From JAVBKB01 sp031554275 (GTDB lineage: Bacteria > Bacillota > Bacilli > JARBTR01): DNA of 23,499 nt. Numbering within the stretch: position 1 is the first letter of the stretch; each line of letters opens with the position of its first letter. Below are positions 14,821-23,194 of this stretch, piece by piece. The notes under the pieces are model-generated. The model saw only the letters and a list, made by a program, of their open reading frames with translations, searched no databases and was not told the origin of the DNA. The DNA is taken from contig JAVBKB010000201.1 in assembly GCA_031554275.1 (NCBI GenBank), positions 1-23,499 of the forward strand, in the 5' to 3' direction. The translations under genes and the position numbers were made by a program.

Positions 14821-17800
14821 ATGAGGAAGATCACAAAGCTTTTAGCAGCGAACCGCGGCGAAATAGCCATTCGAATTCTACGAGCAAGTTCAGATTTGGG
14901 TATCAATACGGTTGCTATCTATTCCAAAGAAGATGAAATTTCATTACACCGATTTAAAGCTGACGAATCCTATCTGATTGGCGAAGGTAAGAAACCAATA
15001 GATGCGTATCTAGATATTGATGGAATAATAGAAATTGCCAAGGACACTGGTTGTGATGCTATTCATCCGGGTTACGGCTTTCTTTCAGAAAATATTCACT
15101 TTGCACAGAAATGTGAAGAAGCGGGAATTATCTTCGTAGGTCCGAAAACTAAACATTTAGATATGTTTGGGGACAAAGTGAAAGCGAAGGAACAGGCAAT
15201 TCTTGCGAAAATACCAACAATTCCAGGCAGTGATGGTCCTGTAACGAATATTCAGCAAGTAAAGGATTTTGGGGAGCAGCATGGCTATCCAATCATCATT
15301 AAGGCCACTCTAGGTGGTGGCGGCCGTGGTATGCGGATTGTCCATGATGCCGCTGGGGTAGCTGAAGCATTTGAACGTGCTAAATCAGAGGCGAAAGCTT
15401 CATTTGGTAATGATGAAGTCTATTGTGAACGATTTGTTGAGAATCCTAAGCATATTGAAGTACAAATTCTTGGCGATGAGCATGGGGAAATGGTTCATTT
15501 ATTTGAGCGCGATTGCTCTGTGCAGAGACGTTACCAAAAAGTAGTAGAAATTGCTCCGTGTCATTTTATCTCAAATGATTTAAGACAACGGATTTGTAAT
15601 GCAGCCTTGCAATTGATGAAGAAAGTAGAGTATGTGAATGCAGGGACTGTTGAGTTTCTTGTATCTGGCGACAATTTTTATTTCATTGAGGTGAACCCGC
15701 GCGTACAGGTGGAGCATACGATCACAGAGATGGTTACTGGGATAGATATTGTTCAGTCGCAAATCAGGATTGCTGAGGGTCATGGTCTTCATGGGAATGT
15801 CGTCAATATTCCACGACAAGATGATATTAAGATTAATGGGTTTGCAATTCAATGTCGAATTACAACTGAAGATCCTACGAATAATTTTTTACCAGACGCT
15901 GGGAAAATCATTGCCTATCGTTCATCTGGTGGGTTTGGCGTTCGATTGGATGGTTGTATGGGATATGCGGGCGCTGAGATTAGTCCCTACTATGATTCGC
16001 TACTTGTGAAGCTGTCAATTTGGGGTATGAGTTTCGAACAGACCGCTGCCAAAATGAGACGTTGCCTTTCTGAGTTTCGCATTCGAGGCATCAAAACAAA
16101 CATTCAGTTTCTAGAGAATGTTTGTAAACATAAAGATTTTATTTCTGGTAATTATGACACATCATTTATTGATAAAACACCAGAATTGTTTGACTTTTAT
16201 ACAAAGAAAGATCGTGGTACGAAGTATTTATCATACATTGGAAATATCACTGTGAACGGCTTCCCTGGCATTAAAAAGTCGGAAAAACCTGATTTCGCAG
16301 TTCGTTATCCGGAATTCGACAAAAACACTCCAATCCCGGCTGGAACAAAGCAAATTCTCGAACAGGAAGGTCCAGAGGGTGTTGTTAATTGGATCAAGAA
16401 GCAAGAGCGAGTTCTCATAACGGATACGACATTTAGAGATGCTCACCAATCATTGTTAGCAACTCGTATGCGTTCAAAGGATATGCTTAATATTGCGCAA
16501 CAAACTGCAACAATGCTTCCAAACTTTTTCTCGATGGAAGTGTGGGGTGGGGCAACCTTTGATGTTGCATACCGATTCCTCAAAGAAGATCCTTGGGAAC
16601 GGTTGCGTAAGATTCGTGCACAGATTCCAAATCATTTATTGCAAATGCTTTTCCGAGGCGCAAATGCCGTTGGATATGCGAATTACCCGGATAATGTCAT
16701 CCGAGAATTCATTAAGCATGCAGCTGAAAATGGAATGGATATTTTCCGGATTTTCGATAGCTTGAACTGGATCAAGGGGATGGAAGTAGCAATTGATGCG
16801 GCACGAAACGAGAACAAGATTGCTGAGGCATCCATTTGTTACACAGCAGATTTATTAGATTCATCTAGACCAAAGTACAACATTGACTACTACAAAAAAA
16901 TGGCGAAGGAATTGGAGGCATGTGGAGCACACATCCTTGCAATTAAAGACATGGCTGGTTTGATTAAGCCGGAAGCTGCCTATAGACTTGTTTCAGAGCT
17001 GAAGGAAACAGTATCCATCCCAATTCATTTGCATTCGCATGATACAAGTGGCAATGGAATCATGATGTATTCTCGAGCAATTGATGCAGGAATTGATATC
17101 ATAGATACAGCACTTGGGGCAATGTCAGGTATGACATCGCAACCTAGTTTGAATTCGCTATACTACGCAATGAATCACCATCCAAGACAACCAGTAGTGA
17201 ATATTCAAGCTGCTGAGCAACTTTCGTATTATTGGGAAGATGTACGAAAATACTATTCATCGTTTGAATCTGGCATGATGGCACCACACTCGGAAATTTA
17301 TGTGCATGAAATGCCTGGTGGACAGTATTCTAATTTACAGCAACAAGCCATCGGCTGTGGTTTGGGTGATCGCTTTGAAGAAGTTAAGGAAATGTATACG
17401 AAAGTGAATTTAATGTTTGGTGATATTGTTAAGGTAACACCATCCTCCAAGGTTGTTGGAGATATGGCATTATTCATGATTCAAAATAATCTTTCTGAGG
17501 AAAAAATCCTTCAATCTGGAGATTCTATTAGCTTTCCAGACTCTGTAATTGAAATGATGGAAGGCTATCTAGGGCAACCTGAGGGCGGCTGGCCAAAAGC
17601 TGTTCAAAAGGCTATCCTGAAAGATATCAAACCGTTTGTTACACGACCGGGTGAACATATGCCACCAATTGATTTTGAAGCAGTGAAGAAGGAATTGACG
17701 GAAGCCATTAAACGACCAGTAACAATGGACGATGTTCTTGGTTACATTATGTATCCGAAAGTATTTAAAGAGTATGCACTTATTCATGAATTATTTGGGG

Positions 17801-18258
17801 ATATTTCACTCTTAGATACGCCTACTTATCATCACGGAATGAAGCTTGGTGAAAAGATTTCCTTGGAGCTTTCAAAAGGAAAAACAATAGAAATTGTGCT
17901 TAGTTCAATTGGACATGTCAAAGATGATGCGACAAGAACATTGTATTTTGAACTAAATGGTCAGTCACGACAAATTCGTGTGAAAGATAATAGCGTGAAG
18001 TCGACTGTTGTCACTAAGGTAAAGGCTGATCCAGAAGATCAAGCACAAATTGGTGCAACAATGCCAGGAGTGGTTCTGAAAGTACTGGTTGAAAAGGGTC
18101 AGAAGGTTGAGAAGGGTCAAAATCTTATTGTTACCGAAGCAATGAAGATGGAAACAACTGTTCAAGCACCTTTCAATGGTATCGTAGAGCAGCTTTACGT
18201 TTCAAATGGCGAAGCTATTCAAACAGGAGACTTGTTGATAACTCTTGAAAAAGCATAA
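14821..18258 (+). CDS. pycA: Pyruvate carboxylase
   Basis: Biotin- and ATP-dependent carboxylation of pyruvate to oxaloacetate, the main anaplerotic reaction; cytoplasmic tetramer, usually activated by acetyl-CoA. At 1145 aa it is full length (B. subtilis 1148). Biotin carboxylase domain (about 1-450): ANRGEIAIR, ATP-grasp GGGGRGM (165-171), EVNPRVQVEHT. Carboxyltransferase domain (about 530-830): TTFRDAHQS with metal ligand Asp540, carboxylated Lys709 in IKDMAG, and HLHSHD (736-741) with metal-binding histidines. C-terminal carrier domain: EAMKMET with biotinyl Lys1109. An in-frame stop at 14815-14817 fixes the start at ATG 14821. AAAGGGG (14801-14807) is 13 nt away, while an out-of-frame ATG at 14811 stands closer to it. 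Flanked by terminators, so monocistronic. Confidence 0.97.
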   Translation: MRKITKLLAANRGEIAIRILRASSDLGINTVAIYSKEDEISLHRFKADESYLIGEGKKPIDAYLDIDGIIEIAKDTGCDAIHPGYGFLSENIHFAQKCEEAGIIFVGPKTKHLDMFGDKVKAKEQAILAKIPTIPGSDGPVTNIQQVKDFGEQHGYPIIIKATLGGGGRGMRIVHDAAGVAEAFERAKSEAKASFGNDEVYCERFVENPKHIEVQILGDEHGEMVHLFERDCSVQRRYQKVVEIAPCHFISNDLRQRICNAALQLMKKVEYVNAGTVEFLVSGDNFYFIEVNPRVQVEHTITEMVTGIDIVQSQIRIAEGHGLHGNVVNIPRQDDIKINGFAIQCRITTEDPTNNFLPDAGKIIAYRSSGGFGVRLDGCMGYAGAEISPYYDSLLVKLSIWGMSFEQTAAKMRRCLSEFRIRGIKTNIQFLENVCKHKDFISGNYDTSFIDKTPELFDFYTKKDRGTKYLSYIGNITVNGFPGIKKSEKPDFAVRYPEFDKNTPIPAGTKQILEQEGPEGVVNWIKKQERVLITDTTFRDAHQSLLATRMRSKDMLNIAQQTATMLPNFFSMEVWGGATFDVAYRFLKEDPWERLRKIRAQIPNHLLQMLFRGANAVGYANYPDNVIREFIKHAAENGMDIFRIFDSLNWIKGMEVAIDAARNENKIAEASICYTADLLDSSRPKYNIDYYKKMAKELEACGAHILAIKDMAGLIKPEAAYRLVSELKETVSIPIHLHSHDTSGNGIMMYSRAIDAGIDIIDTALGAMSGMTSQPSLNSLYYAMNHHPRQPVVNIQAAEQLSYYWEDVRKYYSSFESGMMAPHSEIYVHEMPGGQYSNLQQQAIGCGLGDRFEEVKEMYTKVNLMFGDIVKVTPSSKVVGDMALFMIQNNLSEEKILQSGDSISFPDSVIEMMEGYLGQPEGGWPKAVQKAILKDIKPFVTRPGEHMPPIDFEAVKKELTEAIKRPVTMDDVLGYIMYPKVFKEYALIHELFGDISLLDTPTYHHGMKLGEKISLELSKGKTIEIVLSSIGHVKDDATRTLYFELNGQSRQIRVKDNSVKSTVVTKVKADPEDQAQIGATMPGVVLKVLVEKGQKVEKGQNLIVTEAMKMETTVQAPFNGIVEQLYVSNGEAIQTGDLLITLEKA

Positions 18259-18266
18259 GTAGTTGA

Positions 18267-18299
18267 AAAAAAGATGCGGAATCATTTCGCATCTTTTTT
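18267..18299. terminator. Bidirectional terminator after pycA
   Basis: AAAAAAGATGCG (18267-18278) pairs with CGCATCTTTTTT (18288-18299), and the loop can extend by one G-U and two A-U pairs. The A run and U run are symmetric, so it can end both pycA and the minus-strand lipoprotein transcript. Confidence 0.88.
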
Positions 18300-18357
18300 G
18301 GTGCTTCAAAATCAACTTATCCGTTTTCAAAATTCTAGTCGTGAGACAATAATGCCT

Positions 18358-18449
18358 CTTCCTGATTCCATAAAGATAACGAAATAAGCTAAACTACGTC
18401 AACCACAAAGATAGGATTTCTTTGTTATCTTTTATATGGAATCAGGGAG
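18358..18449. repeat. Long imperfect inverted repeat after the lipoprotein gene
   Basis: Left arm 18358-18380 (CTTCCTGATTCCAT then AAAGATAAC) and right arm 18424-18449 are inverted copies with a 3-nt insertion in the right arm and one G-U pair. The 43-nt interior holds a smaller stem CAAAGA/TCTTTG, which overlaps the outer pairing near 18424. There is no U run on either strand and no target-site duplication that I can see. It lies 5 nt beyond the lipoprotein stop codon. The outer tips share TCCTGATT with the inverted repeat at 12264-12325. May be a MITE-like element or an RNA 3' structure. Confidence 0.65.
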
Positions 18450-18454
18450 CAGTT

Positions 18455-19702
18455 CTATTTTTCATCTTTCGAACGAATATGATCAACATGTTTAAAGAAA
18501 TCATCATTAAATACTCTAGTATTCTCATCAAAAAACATGTCAATGACTTTGTTTTTTTCAACAATAAAAGCATTGAGTCTCGAAGGGATTGTATCTTCCT
18601 CAAGTCTATTCATTAGCTCAATCAAGTAAGTATCCTCTGTTAGATTGGATGCATAAAAAAATAGATCTTGGGTTGTGACAAAGCTTGGATAATAATTCTT
18701 TTTGATCATTTCTAGGGCTTTTTCTGAGGTATAATCCACTATTTCCACTGTCTTCTTTTTTGTTTTGTCGAAGTAGAATAACGTATCCTCAACTGCTCCG
18801 AGGTACGAAATAGGTTCTTTTATACTGAGAACCATCCTATGCTTATTCGTGATAGAATCATATTCATATAGAGCCTTACCTGACCCATTACTATTGATCG
18901 TATAGAATAATTTAGCTTGAGTAGGTAATAAATGGACAAATTCTGTATCAGCACTATTCGCTGAAAAATCAGCAATCAACTTATCAGTGCCCTCTGCGCT
19001 ATACAAATAAATTCTAGAAGGAACTCTAGTTGTGTAGTACATTTCCTCATTGACAACAGCTAATTCATCAAATAAATTACCTTCACTTTCGAAGTAGGTT
19101 TCCCCATCACCTCGAATAACTTTGGAATCTAAGTTTTGTAGGTCTTTTTCGTGAATCGAAAAAGTTCGTTGTGCATGATCCGTATAGTAGAAACTATTGT
19201 TCAAGAAAACTGCATGCGATACATCTTGCGAAAAGTCGGAAATCTCTGATGTGCTCAAATTGATTTTTATAACTGAAATGACTGTATTTTTGAGATACAC
19301 ATTATCCTGATAGACCATATAATCTATCAAGTAATTTTCTGAGGCTAATTTGATATCTCCGTACTTTGTTCTATCAAATATTAGCTTTTTGTCTTTACCA
19401 TCTAAGCTCATTTGATACAGTCTAGCATCATCATCGAAAAAGATGGATTGTTCAGTTAAATAAATAGAATTAACGGAATCACTTTCTAAAAGAAGTTCAT
19501 TCAAATTCGATTTCCCGCTATGTTTGACAATTCCCTTTTGTGAAACATAGTAAATAGTATCATCGTTCTCAAAAGCAGGTTTACACCATTCATATAACCG
19601 ATCAGTTACTTTGATTTCATCAATAACATCTGTCTTATAAAATGAACCTTCAGAACAACCAGTAAGAAATAATGCAGCAATTAGAATAATAAATTTTTTC
19701 AT
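18455..19702 (-). CDS. Secreted lipoprotein, probable beta-propeller
   Basis: A 415-aa lipoprotein of unknown function. The signal peptide MKKFIILIAALFLTGC ends in a lipobox LTGC with Cys16 as the lipid anchor, so the mature protein sits on the outer face of the membrane. The start is ATG 19702, with GAGGAG 4 nt upstream; the frame continues to 19735 but those residues precede the signal peptide. The body is rich in beta-strand units of the type LYQMSLDGKDKKLI, IYLYSAEGTDKLI and LYEYDSITNKHRMVL, spaced like blades of a propeller and resembling DUF5050/TolB-like proteins. I do not recognise a closer family. AT-rich, and not part of the usual pycA-ctaA neighbourhood. A minus-strand TATAAT (19726-19721) is present but sits very close to the ribosome site. 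Confidence 0.8.
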   Translation of the reverse strand: MKKFIILIAALFLTGCSEGSFYKTDVIDEIKVTDRLYEWCKPAFENDDTIYYVSQKGIVKHSGKSNLNELLLESDSVNSIYLTEQSIFFDDDARLYQMSLDGKDKKLIFDRTKYGDIKLASENYLIDYMVYQDNVYLKNTVISVIKINLSTSEISDFSQDVSHAVFLNNSFYYTDHAQRTFSIHEKDLQNLDSKVIRGDGETYFESEGNLFDELAVVNEEMYYTTRVPSRIYLYSAEGTDKLIADFSANSADTEFVHLLPTQAKLFYTINSNGSGKALYEYDSITNKHRMVLSIKEPISYLGAVEDTLFYFDKTKKKTVEIVDYTSEKALEMIKKNYYPSFVTTQDLFFYASNLTEDTYLIELMNRLEEDTIPSRLNAFIVEKNKVIDMFFDENTRVFNDDFFKHVDHIRSKDEK

Positions 19703-19884
19703 ATATCTCCTCGTATATCGATTATACATCATCACTCATTCTAAACAATCATACATTTAACGCATTAAATTTCAATTCGTTAAAAATATTTAATTGACTC
19801 AATTACTAATTCAAGAGTAGCTGCAAAGTGTTCAATTCTTTATCACAACATCCAGCTCAATAGTTTTTTTGGAGGAGGCTACTA

Positions 19885-19938
19885 TTGAATCCAAATAAGA
19901 TTATTTGGTGCTTTTTTAGCATGCGCTTGTGGTTTTAG
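19885..19938 (+). CDS. Candidate 17-codon micro-ORF
   Basis: GGAGGAGG (19871-19878) stands 6 nt before a TTG start; the frame reads MNPNKIIWCFFSMRLWF and stops. TCAATAG (from 19858) can pair with CTATTGA (to 19889), which places the ribosome site in the loop of a hairpin and the start codon in its stem. In the +1 frame the DNA reads on as LFGAFLACACG, similar to a lipoprotein signal. So it may be a leader peptide, or the frameshifted start of a dead secreted-protein gene. Confidence 0.3.
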   Translation: MNPNKIIWCFFSMRLWF

Positions 19939-20178
19939 AGAAAATTAAAATTTATCCAGCGTTTAGCTAGGCAATATTTACTTTCGTACCTATATATGAT
20001 ATATTCACTATACATTATATGAATACTAATTTATTAAACTTGGAAAATTACATAAACGGAAATTCGGAAAATTAACCTGTGAGGCACACTAAATTAAATA
20101 TATTATGCCTATTAATCAATGCGAATGATTTCGCAAAAAAACGAGTTGAGAAAGATTTTTTAAAGAAATTCAGTCTGT

Positions 20179-20207
20179 TTGAAATAGGTAAGATCATTAC
20201 AAATTAT
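20179..20207 (+). promoter_or_regulatory. Putative promoter of the M60 protease gene
   Basis: TTGAAA (20179-20184, 5 of 6) and AATTAT (20202-20207, 4 of 6) at 17-bp spacing, giving a leader of about 20 nt before the ATG at 20233. Weak -10; in such AT-rich DNA a chance match is possible. Confidence 0.35.
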
Positions 20208-20232
20208 TGAAAGAATAAAAGGGGAATTTTGA

Positions 20233-22116
20233 ATGAGACATTTTATTAAAATTAGTATTCCAATGTTATTTGTAACTGTTGCGTTACTTGCTATTGGTTT
20301 GTTCTTTGAAACTAGTTCAGTGAAAGCGGAAGTGCAACGCACATTTTCAATTGAGGGAAAAGGTGATGTCGATGCTATTGCAGCGAGTCATTATGTTTAT
20401 CAGCACAGCCCATATGAGCCGACAGGATTGTATATTAAAGCAAATGAAACTGTAAATATCTATGTTGATGGTACTCAAAAAATAACAAGTTATATTGGTA
20501 CGTATTCATATGATCGTGAAGTCGAAGAATCATGGGTGCTCCAACCTGGTGACAACACAATATCCTCTCCCAATGGAGGTCTATTGTACTTTAACAACAA
20601 AAATGAATCAGGATTTATTAAAGTAACGGTAAACGAAGGTGGTAGTCCTATTCCCTACTTTCAGTTAAATAAAACAACAGTAGCTGAATGGGAGCAAATG
20701 TTAGTCGAGTACCCAGATTCATATGCCGTGGAACTTAAATCTGACCGCGCCCTCATCACTGTTACCTACGCTGATGCCAAGAAGTTTTTGGGAGGAAAGG
20801 ATCCAGCAGTTTTGTTAAAGAAATATGATGAGGCGATTCGGATTTCAGATGATTTTTCTGGTCTTTCTGTAAAAAATACAGCACCAAATAAGTTGGATAA
20901 ACATTATATCCATTTTGTTGAAGTTGATATGTCTGCCTGGATGTTTGCTACTTCGTACCGAACAGGATACTCTCATGCTGCAGTTCAATATTTGCTAGAT
21001 GTGGATTCTTTCACAAAAGAGGCTTGGGGTGTTTGGCACGAGCAAGGGCATGTGCGACAAATGAACAGATGGAATTGGTCTGGATTGGCTGAGGTGACTA
21101 ACAATCTTTTCACTTTACAAATTCAAACAAAGTTTGGAAATCAAAGTGCGTTAGAAACATCAGATATATATTCAAAAGTGGCCACTTACTTAAATCAACC
21201 AACAAGAGATTATAATGCGGAAACTGACCCATTGTTAAAAGTAGCCATGTTCTGGCAACTTAAACTTGCTTATGGGGAAAGTTTCTACCCTGAGCTTCAT
21301 AAAATATACAGAGACATGGGTGACAGCGGCATATCCTATTATGCAACTGATGCACAGAAGATCGAAATGTTTATAACCGTATCCTCAAGAGTGGCGAAAC
21401 AAAATTTAATTCCATTCTATGAAAAATGGGGATTAATTGTAACACCAGAAACGAGACAAAAAGTAGAAGCTTTAGGGCTACCATTATTAACAGAGCCAAT
21501 TTGGGAGAGTACGGATTCCAAACCAGTCATACCGAAAATTGCTCTATACAAATCGATTAATCATGTAAAAATCGATTTGAATTCGAAAGATATTTATGTT
21601 GGATATAATAATGAAGATTTTGCTTCAGAGCATACGGGTGCATTTGTAAATGATAACTACCTCTTTGATAATCAGTTTGGGGGCTATCATTACTCATATA
21701 TACGGAGCACAGATTTTGGTCGCCTTCTAAATAATAGCTATGCTAATTTAAAGGTTGGTGATGTCATTACTTTACGCCAATTTAATAATCGTTCAACACC
21801 TGAAGAGGTTGGTAGAATTACGGTTACAAATGAGATTAATGAGATCTATGTTAATAAAAAAACCATCTATGTCGGGTATAACCAAGCGTATTTTACCAAG
21901 AGTCATTTTGCAATATTTGTTAATGATGGATATTTAATGGAAAACGATCATGGCGTTTGTTACTATGCTTATGTGGCTGGAAAAGACTATGGAACGGTAG
22001 CTAGGAATTATAAACAAAATTTAAAAGTTGGTGATGTTATCACCATAAAGCAGTTGGACGGACAATCGAATCCTGAAGTAGCTAGAATGATCGTCACACA
22101 AGCGATGATACAGTAA
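20233..22116 (+). CDS. Secreted M60-like (enhancin/mucinase) zinc metallopeptidase with two C-terminal repeats
   Basis: Extracellular gluzincin of the M60/enhancin type; relatives cleave mucins and other O-glycoproteins. A 627-aa product. Residues 1-33 form a Sec signal peptide (basic RHFIK, hydrophobic core, likely cleavage after SVKA). The catalytic motif is HEQGH at 269-273, with Glu270 as base and the third zinc ligand Glu287 in GLAEVTNN. Upstream, IYVDGTQKITSYIGTYSYD resembles the strand-rich region ahead of the M60 catalytic core. Residues 443-627 are two similar units of 91-residue period that I cannot assign. ATG with AAAAGGGG 8 nt upstream and a very strong terminator after the stop; monocistronic. 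It lacks an LPXTG or membrane anchor, so it is probably released or held by the repeats. It sits in an insert at the pycA-ctaA junction. Confidence 0.88.
   Translation: MRHFIKISIPMLFVTVALLAIGLFFETSSVKAEVQRTFSIEGKGDVDAIAASHYVYQHSPYEPTGLYIKANETVNIYVDGTQKITSYIGTYSYDREVEESWVLQPGDNTISSPNGGLLYFNNKNESGFIKVTVNEGGSPIPYFQLNKTTVAEWEQMLVEYPDSYAVELKSDRALITVTYADAKKFLGGKDPAVLLKKYDEAIRISDDFSGLSVKNTAPNKLDKHYIHFVEVDMSAWMFATSYRTGYSHAAVQYLLDVDSFTKEAWGVWHEQGHVRQMNRWNWSGLAEVTNNLFTLQIQTKFGNQSALETSDIYSKVATYLNQPTRDYNAETDPLLKVAMFWQLKLAYGESFYPELHKIYRDMGDSGISYYATDAQKIEMFITVSSRVAKQNLIPFYEKWGLIVTPETRQKVEALGLPLLTEPIWESTDSKPVIPKIALYKSINHVKIDLNSKDIYVGYNNEDFASEHTGAFVNDNYLFDNQFGGYHYSYIRSTDFGRLLNNSYANLKVGDVITLRQFNNRSTPEEVGRITVTNEINEIYVNKKTIYVGYNQAYFTKSHFAIFVNDGYLMENDHGVCYYAYVAGKDYGTVARNYKQNLKVGDVITIKQLDGQSNPEVARMIVTQAMIQ
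21559..22113 (+). repeat. Two 91-residue tandem repeats in the M60 protein
   Basis: Unit 1 is residues 443-535, unit 2 is 536-627. Shared blocks are IYVGYN, FVNDxYLxxN, YxYxxxxDxG, NLKVGDVIT and a C-terminal R-x-x-VT strand; period 273 nt, Tyr455 aligning with Tyr546. The DNA has diverged, so the duplication is old. Aromatic-rich beta character suggests a carbohydrate- or wall-binding module; this is inference. Confidence 0.75.
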
Positions 22117-22155
22117 TTGCTTAATTGCGATGTTCAAATCAGAACCTCGTTAAAT

Positions 22156-22206
22156 AGTTCGATCAAAGAATGAGGCAAGTAATCATTCCTTGATCGAACT
22201 TTTTTT
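22156..22206. terminator. Strong terminator after the M60 gene
   Basis: Arms 22156-22173 and 22183-22200 pair at 17 of 18 positions (AGTTCGATCAA with TTGATCGAACT, one mismatch, then GAATGA with TCATTC) around a 9-nt loop, then TTTTTT. On the minus strand it is followed only by ATTTAAC, so it is weaker for ctaA. Confidence 0.9.
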
Positions 22207-22300
22207 GTATTTGAGAACATTCAATTAATAGGTGCCAAACATTTTGGTTCGATTTATATAGCAATGAATAATCCTAATTGTCGTTATTATTTCCCGGGTA

Positions 22301-23194
22301 TCATTTCTTGCGAATAACGATCATTGTGAGATAACAAACAATACCAAATGTGATTGTGATGAAAAGAGAATGCGACAGCGTTATATATAGATTGACCTTC
22401 GTAACCACATTGAGAACTCCGCTTATTGCTTGTAAGCATATAAGCATAAATGCAACTGTCCAACCCCATCGAAGTACTGTCATTTCATGTTGTTTTCTCC
22501 AGAAACGAATCATCAAGGTCATTATCCAAAAGAATAGTATGACTGCAGCAACACGATGTCCTATCTGTACCCATTCAGGCAAAGTTGTAGGCATTTCCGC
22601 TCCGTTTCCTGCGAAAGGAAAGTTCAGGCAGGCAAGTGTAGCTTCCGTATGGCGAACTAGTGCCCCCGTATAAATCACCAAGTACATATAGATGAGTAAT
22701 GAAATAGTATGTCTCTTAATTTGTGTTGTGATTAGTAGTTTATCAGTTCTCCATTTCATATCAATTTCAAAAATCAGCAATGTTAACAAGAACACTGCGG
22801 AGAAGGAGATTAGTGATACCCCAAAATGTAGCGCCATGATGAAATCGTTTTGTCCCCATAATACAGCTCCAGCGCCAAGTCCTGCTTGAACAAGGATAAA
22901 TATCACAGAAACAAGTGCTAGAAATCTAGATTCTTTTTTATTACCCAAGTACTTCCAACTAGATATTGCCAATGTCAAAACCAGAAATCCGCCTATCAAG
23001 GTGCAAATACGATGAGACATTTCAATTATCAATTCAGGTGTGATGACATCGGGGATAATTTGCCCATTACAAAATGGCCACGAACGACCACATCCAAGTC
23101 CTGAACCAGTTTTGGTAACAAGTGCACCACCAATGAGGATAACAGTCATCACAAATGTTGTTACAACAGATAAGGGTTTCAAAAATCTTCTCAT
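22301..23194 (-). CDS. ctaA: Heme A synthase
   Basis: Membrane enzyme that oxidises heme O to heme A for aa3-type oxidases. At 297 aa it compares with B. subtilis CtaA (306), with eight transmembrane helices in two halves. The first half has LVTKTGSGLGCGRSWPFCNG with the redox pair Cys35/Cys42, Glu58 and His61 (EMSHR), and His123 (ALHFG). The second half has RHTEATLAC with Cys189, then His213 (QIGHR) and His275 (LSHS). The position matching B. subtilis Cys197 is Ala195 (NFPFAGN), so the second cysteine pair is incomplete. ATG start with AAGGAG 9-10 nt upstream. Divergent from the gene starting at 23436, as in the classic ctaA/ctaB pair. Confidence 0.94.
   Translation of the reverse strand: MRRFLKPLSVVTTFVMTVILIGGALVTKTGSGLGCGRSWPFCNGQIIPDVITPELIIEMSHRICTLIGGFLVLTLAISSWKYLGNKKESRFLALVSVIFILVQAGLGAGAVLWGQNDFIMALHFGVSLISFSAVFLLTLLIFEIDMKWRTDKLLITTQIKRHTISLLIYMYLVIYTGALVRHTEATLACLNFPFAGNGAEMPTTLPEWVQIGHRVAAVILFFWIMTLMIRFWRKQHEMTVLRWGWTVAFMLICLQAISGVLNVVTKVNLYITLSHSLFITITFGIVCYLTMIVIRKK

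Larger units (their letters stand above)
19703..20232. other. AT-rich 530-nt region between lipoprotein and M60 protease genes
   Basis: Very AT-rich with many TATA-like words (for example 19990-20020) and no convincing operator. It holds one micro-ORF with a strong ribosome site (separate entry), a small hairpin TGCGAA-TGAT-TTCGCA (20120-20135) followed by AAAAAAA, and the putative promoters of both flanking divergent genes. I see no RNA gene. Confidence 0.5.

Noticed and set aside
19703..19735. Upstream extension of the lipoprotein frame to an ATG at 19735
   Set aside because: It would put 11 mostly polar residues before a complete signal peptide. The ATG at 19702 has GAGGAG at proper spacing.
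20120..20142. Hairpin TGCGAA-TGAT-TTCGCA with an A run as a terminator
   Set aside because: On the plus strand it is followed by A, not U; on the minus strand the A run becomes a U run before the stem, on the wrong side. Not an intrinsic terminator.
22350..22889. Plus-strand frames antisense to ctaA
   Set aside because: ctaA on the minus strand has full family motifs; the plus frames are its shadows.
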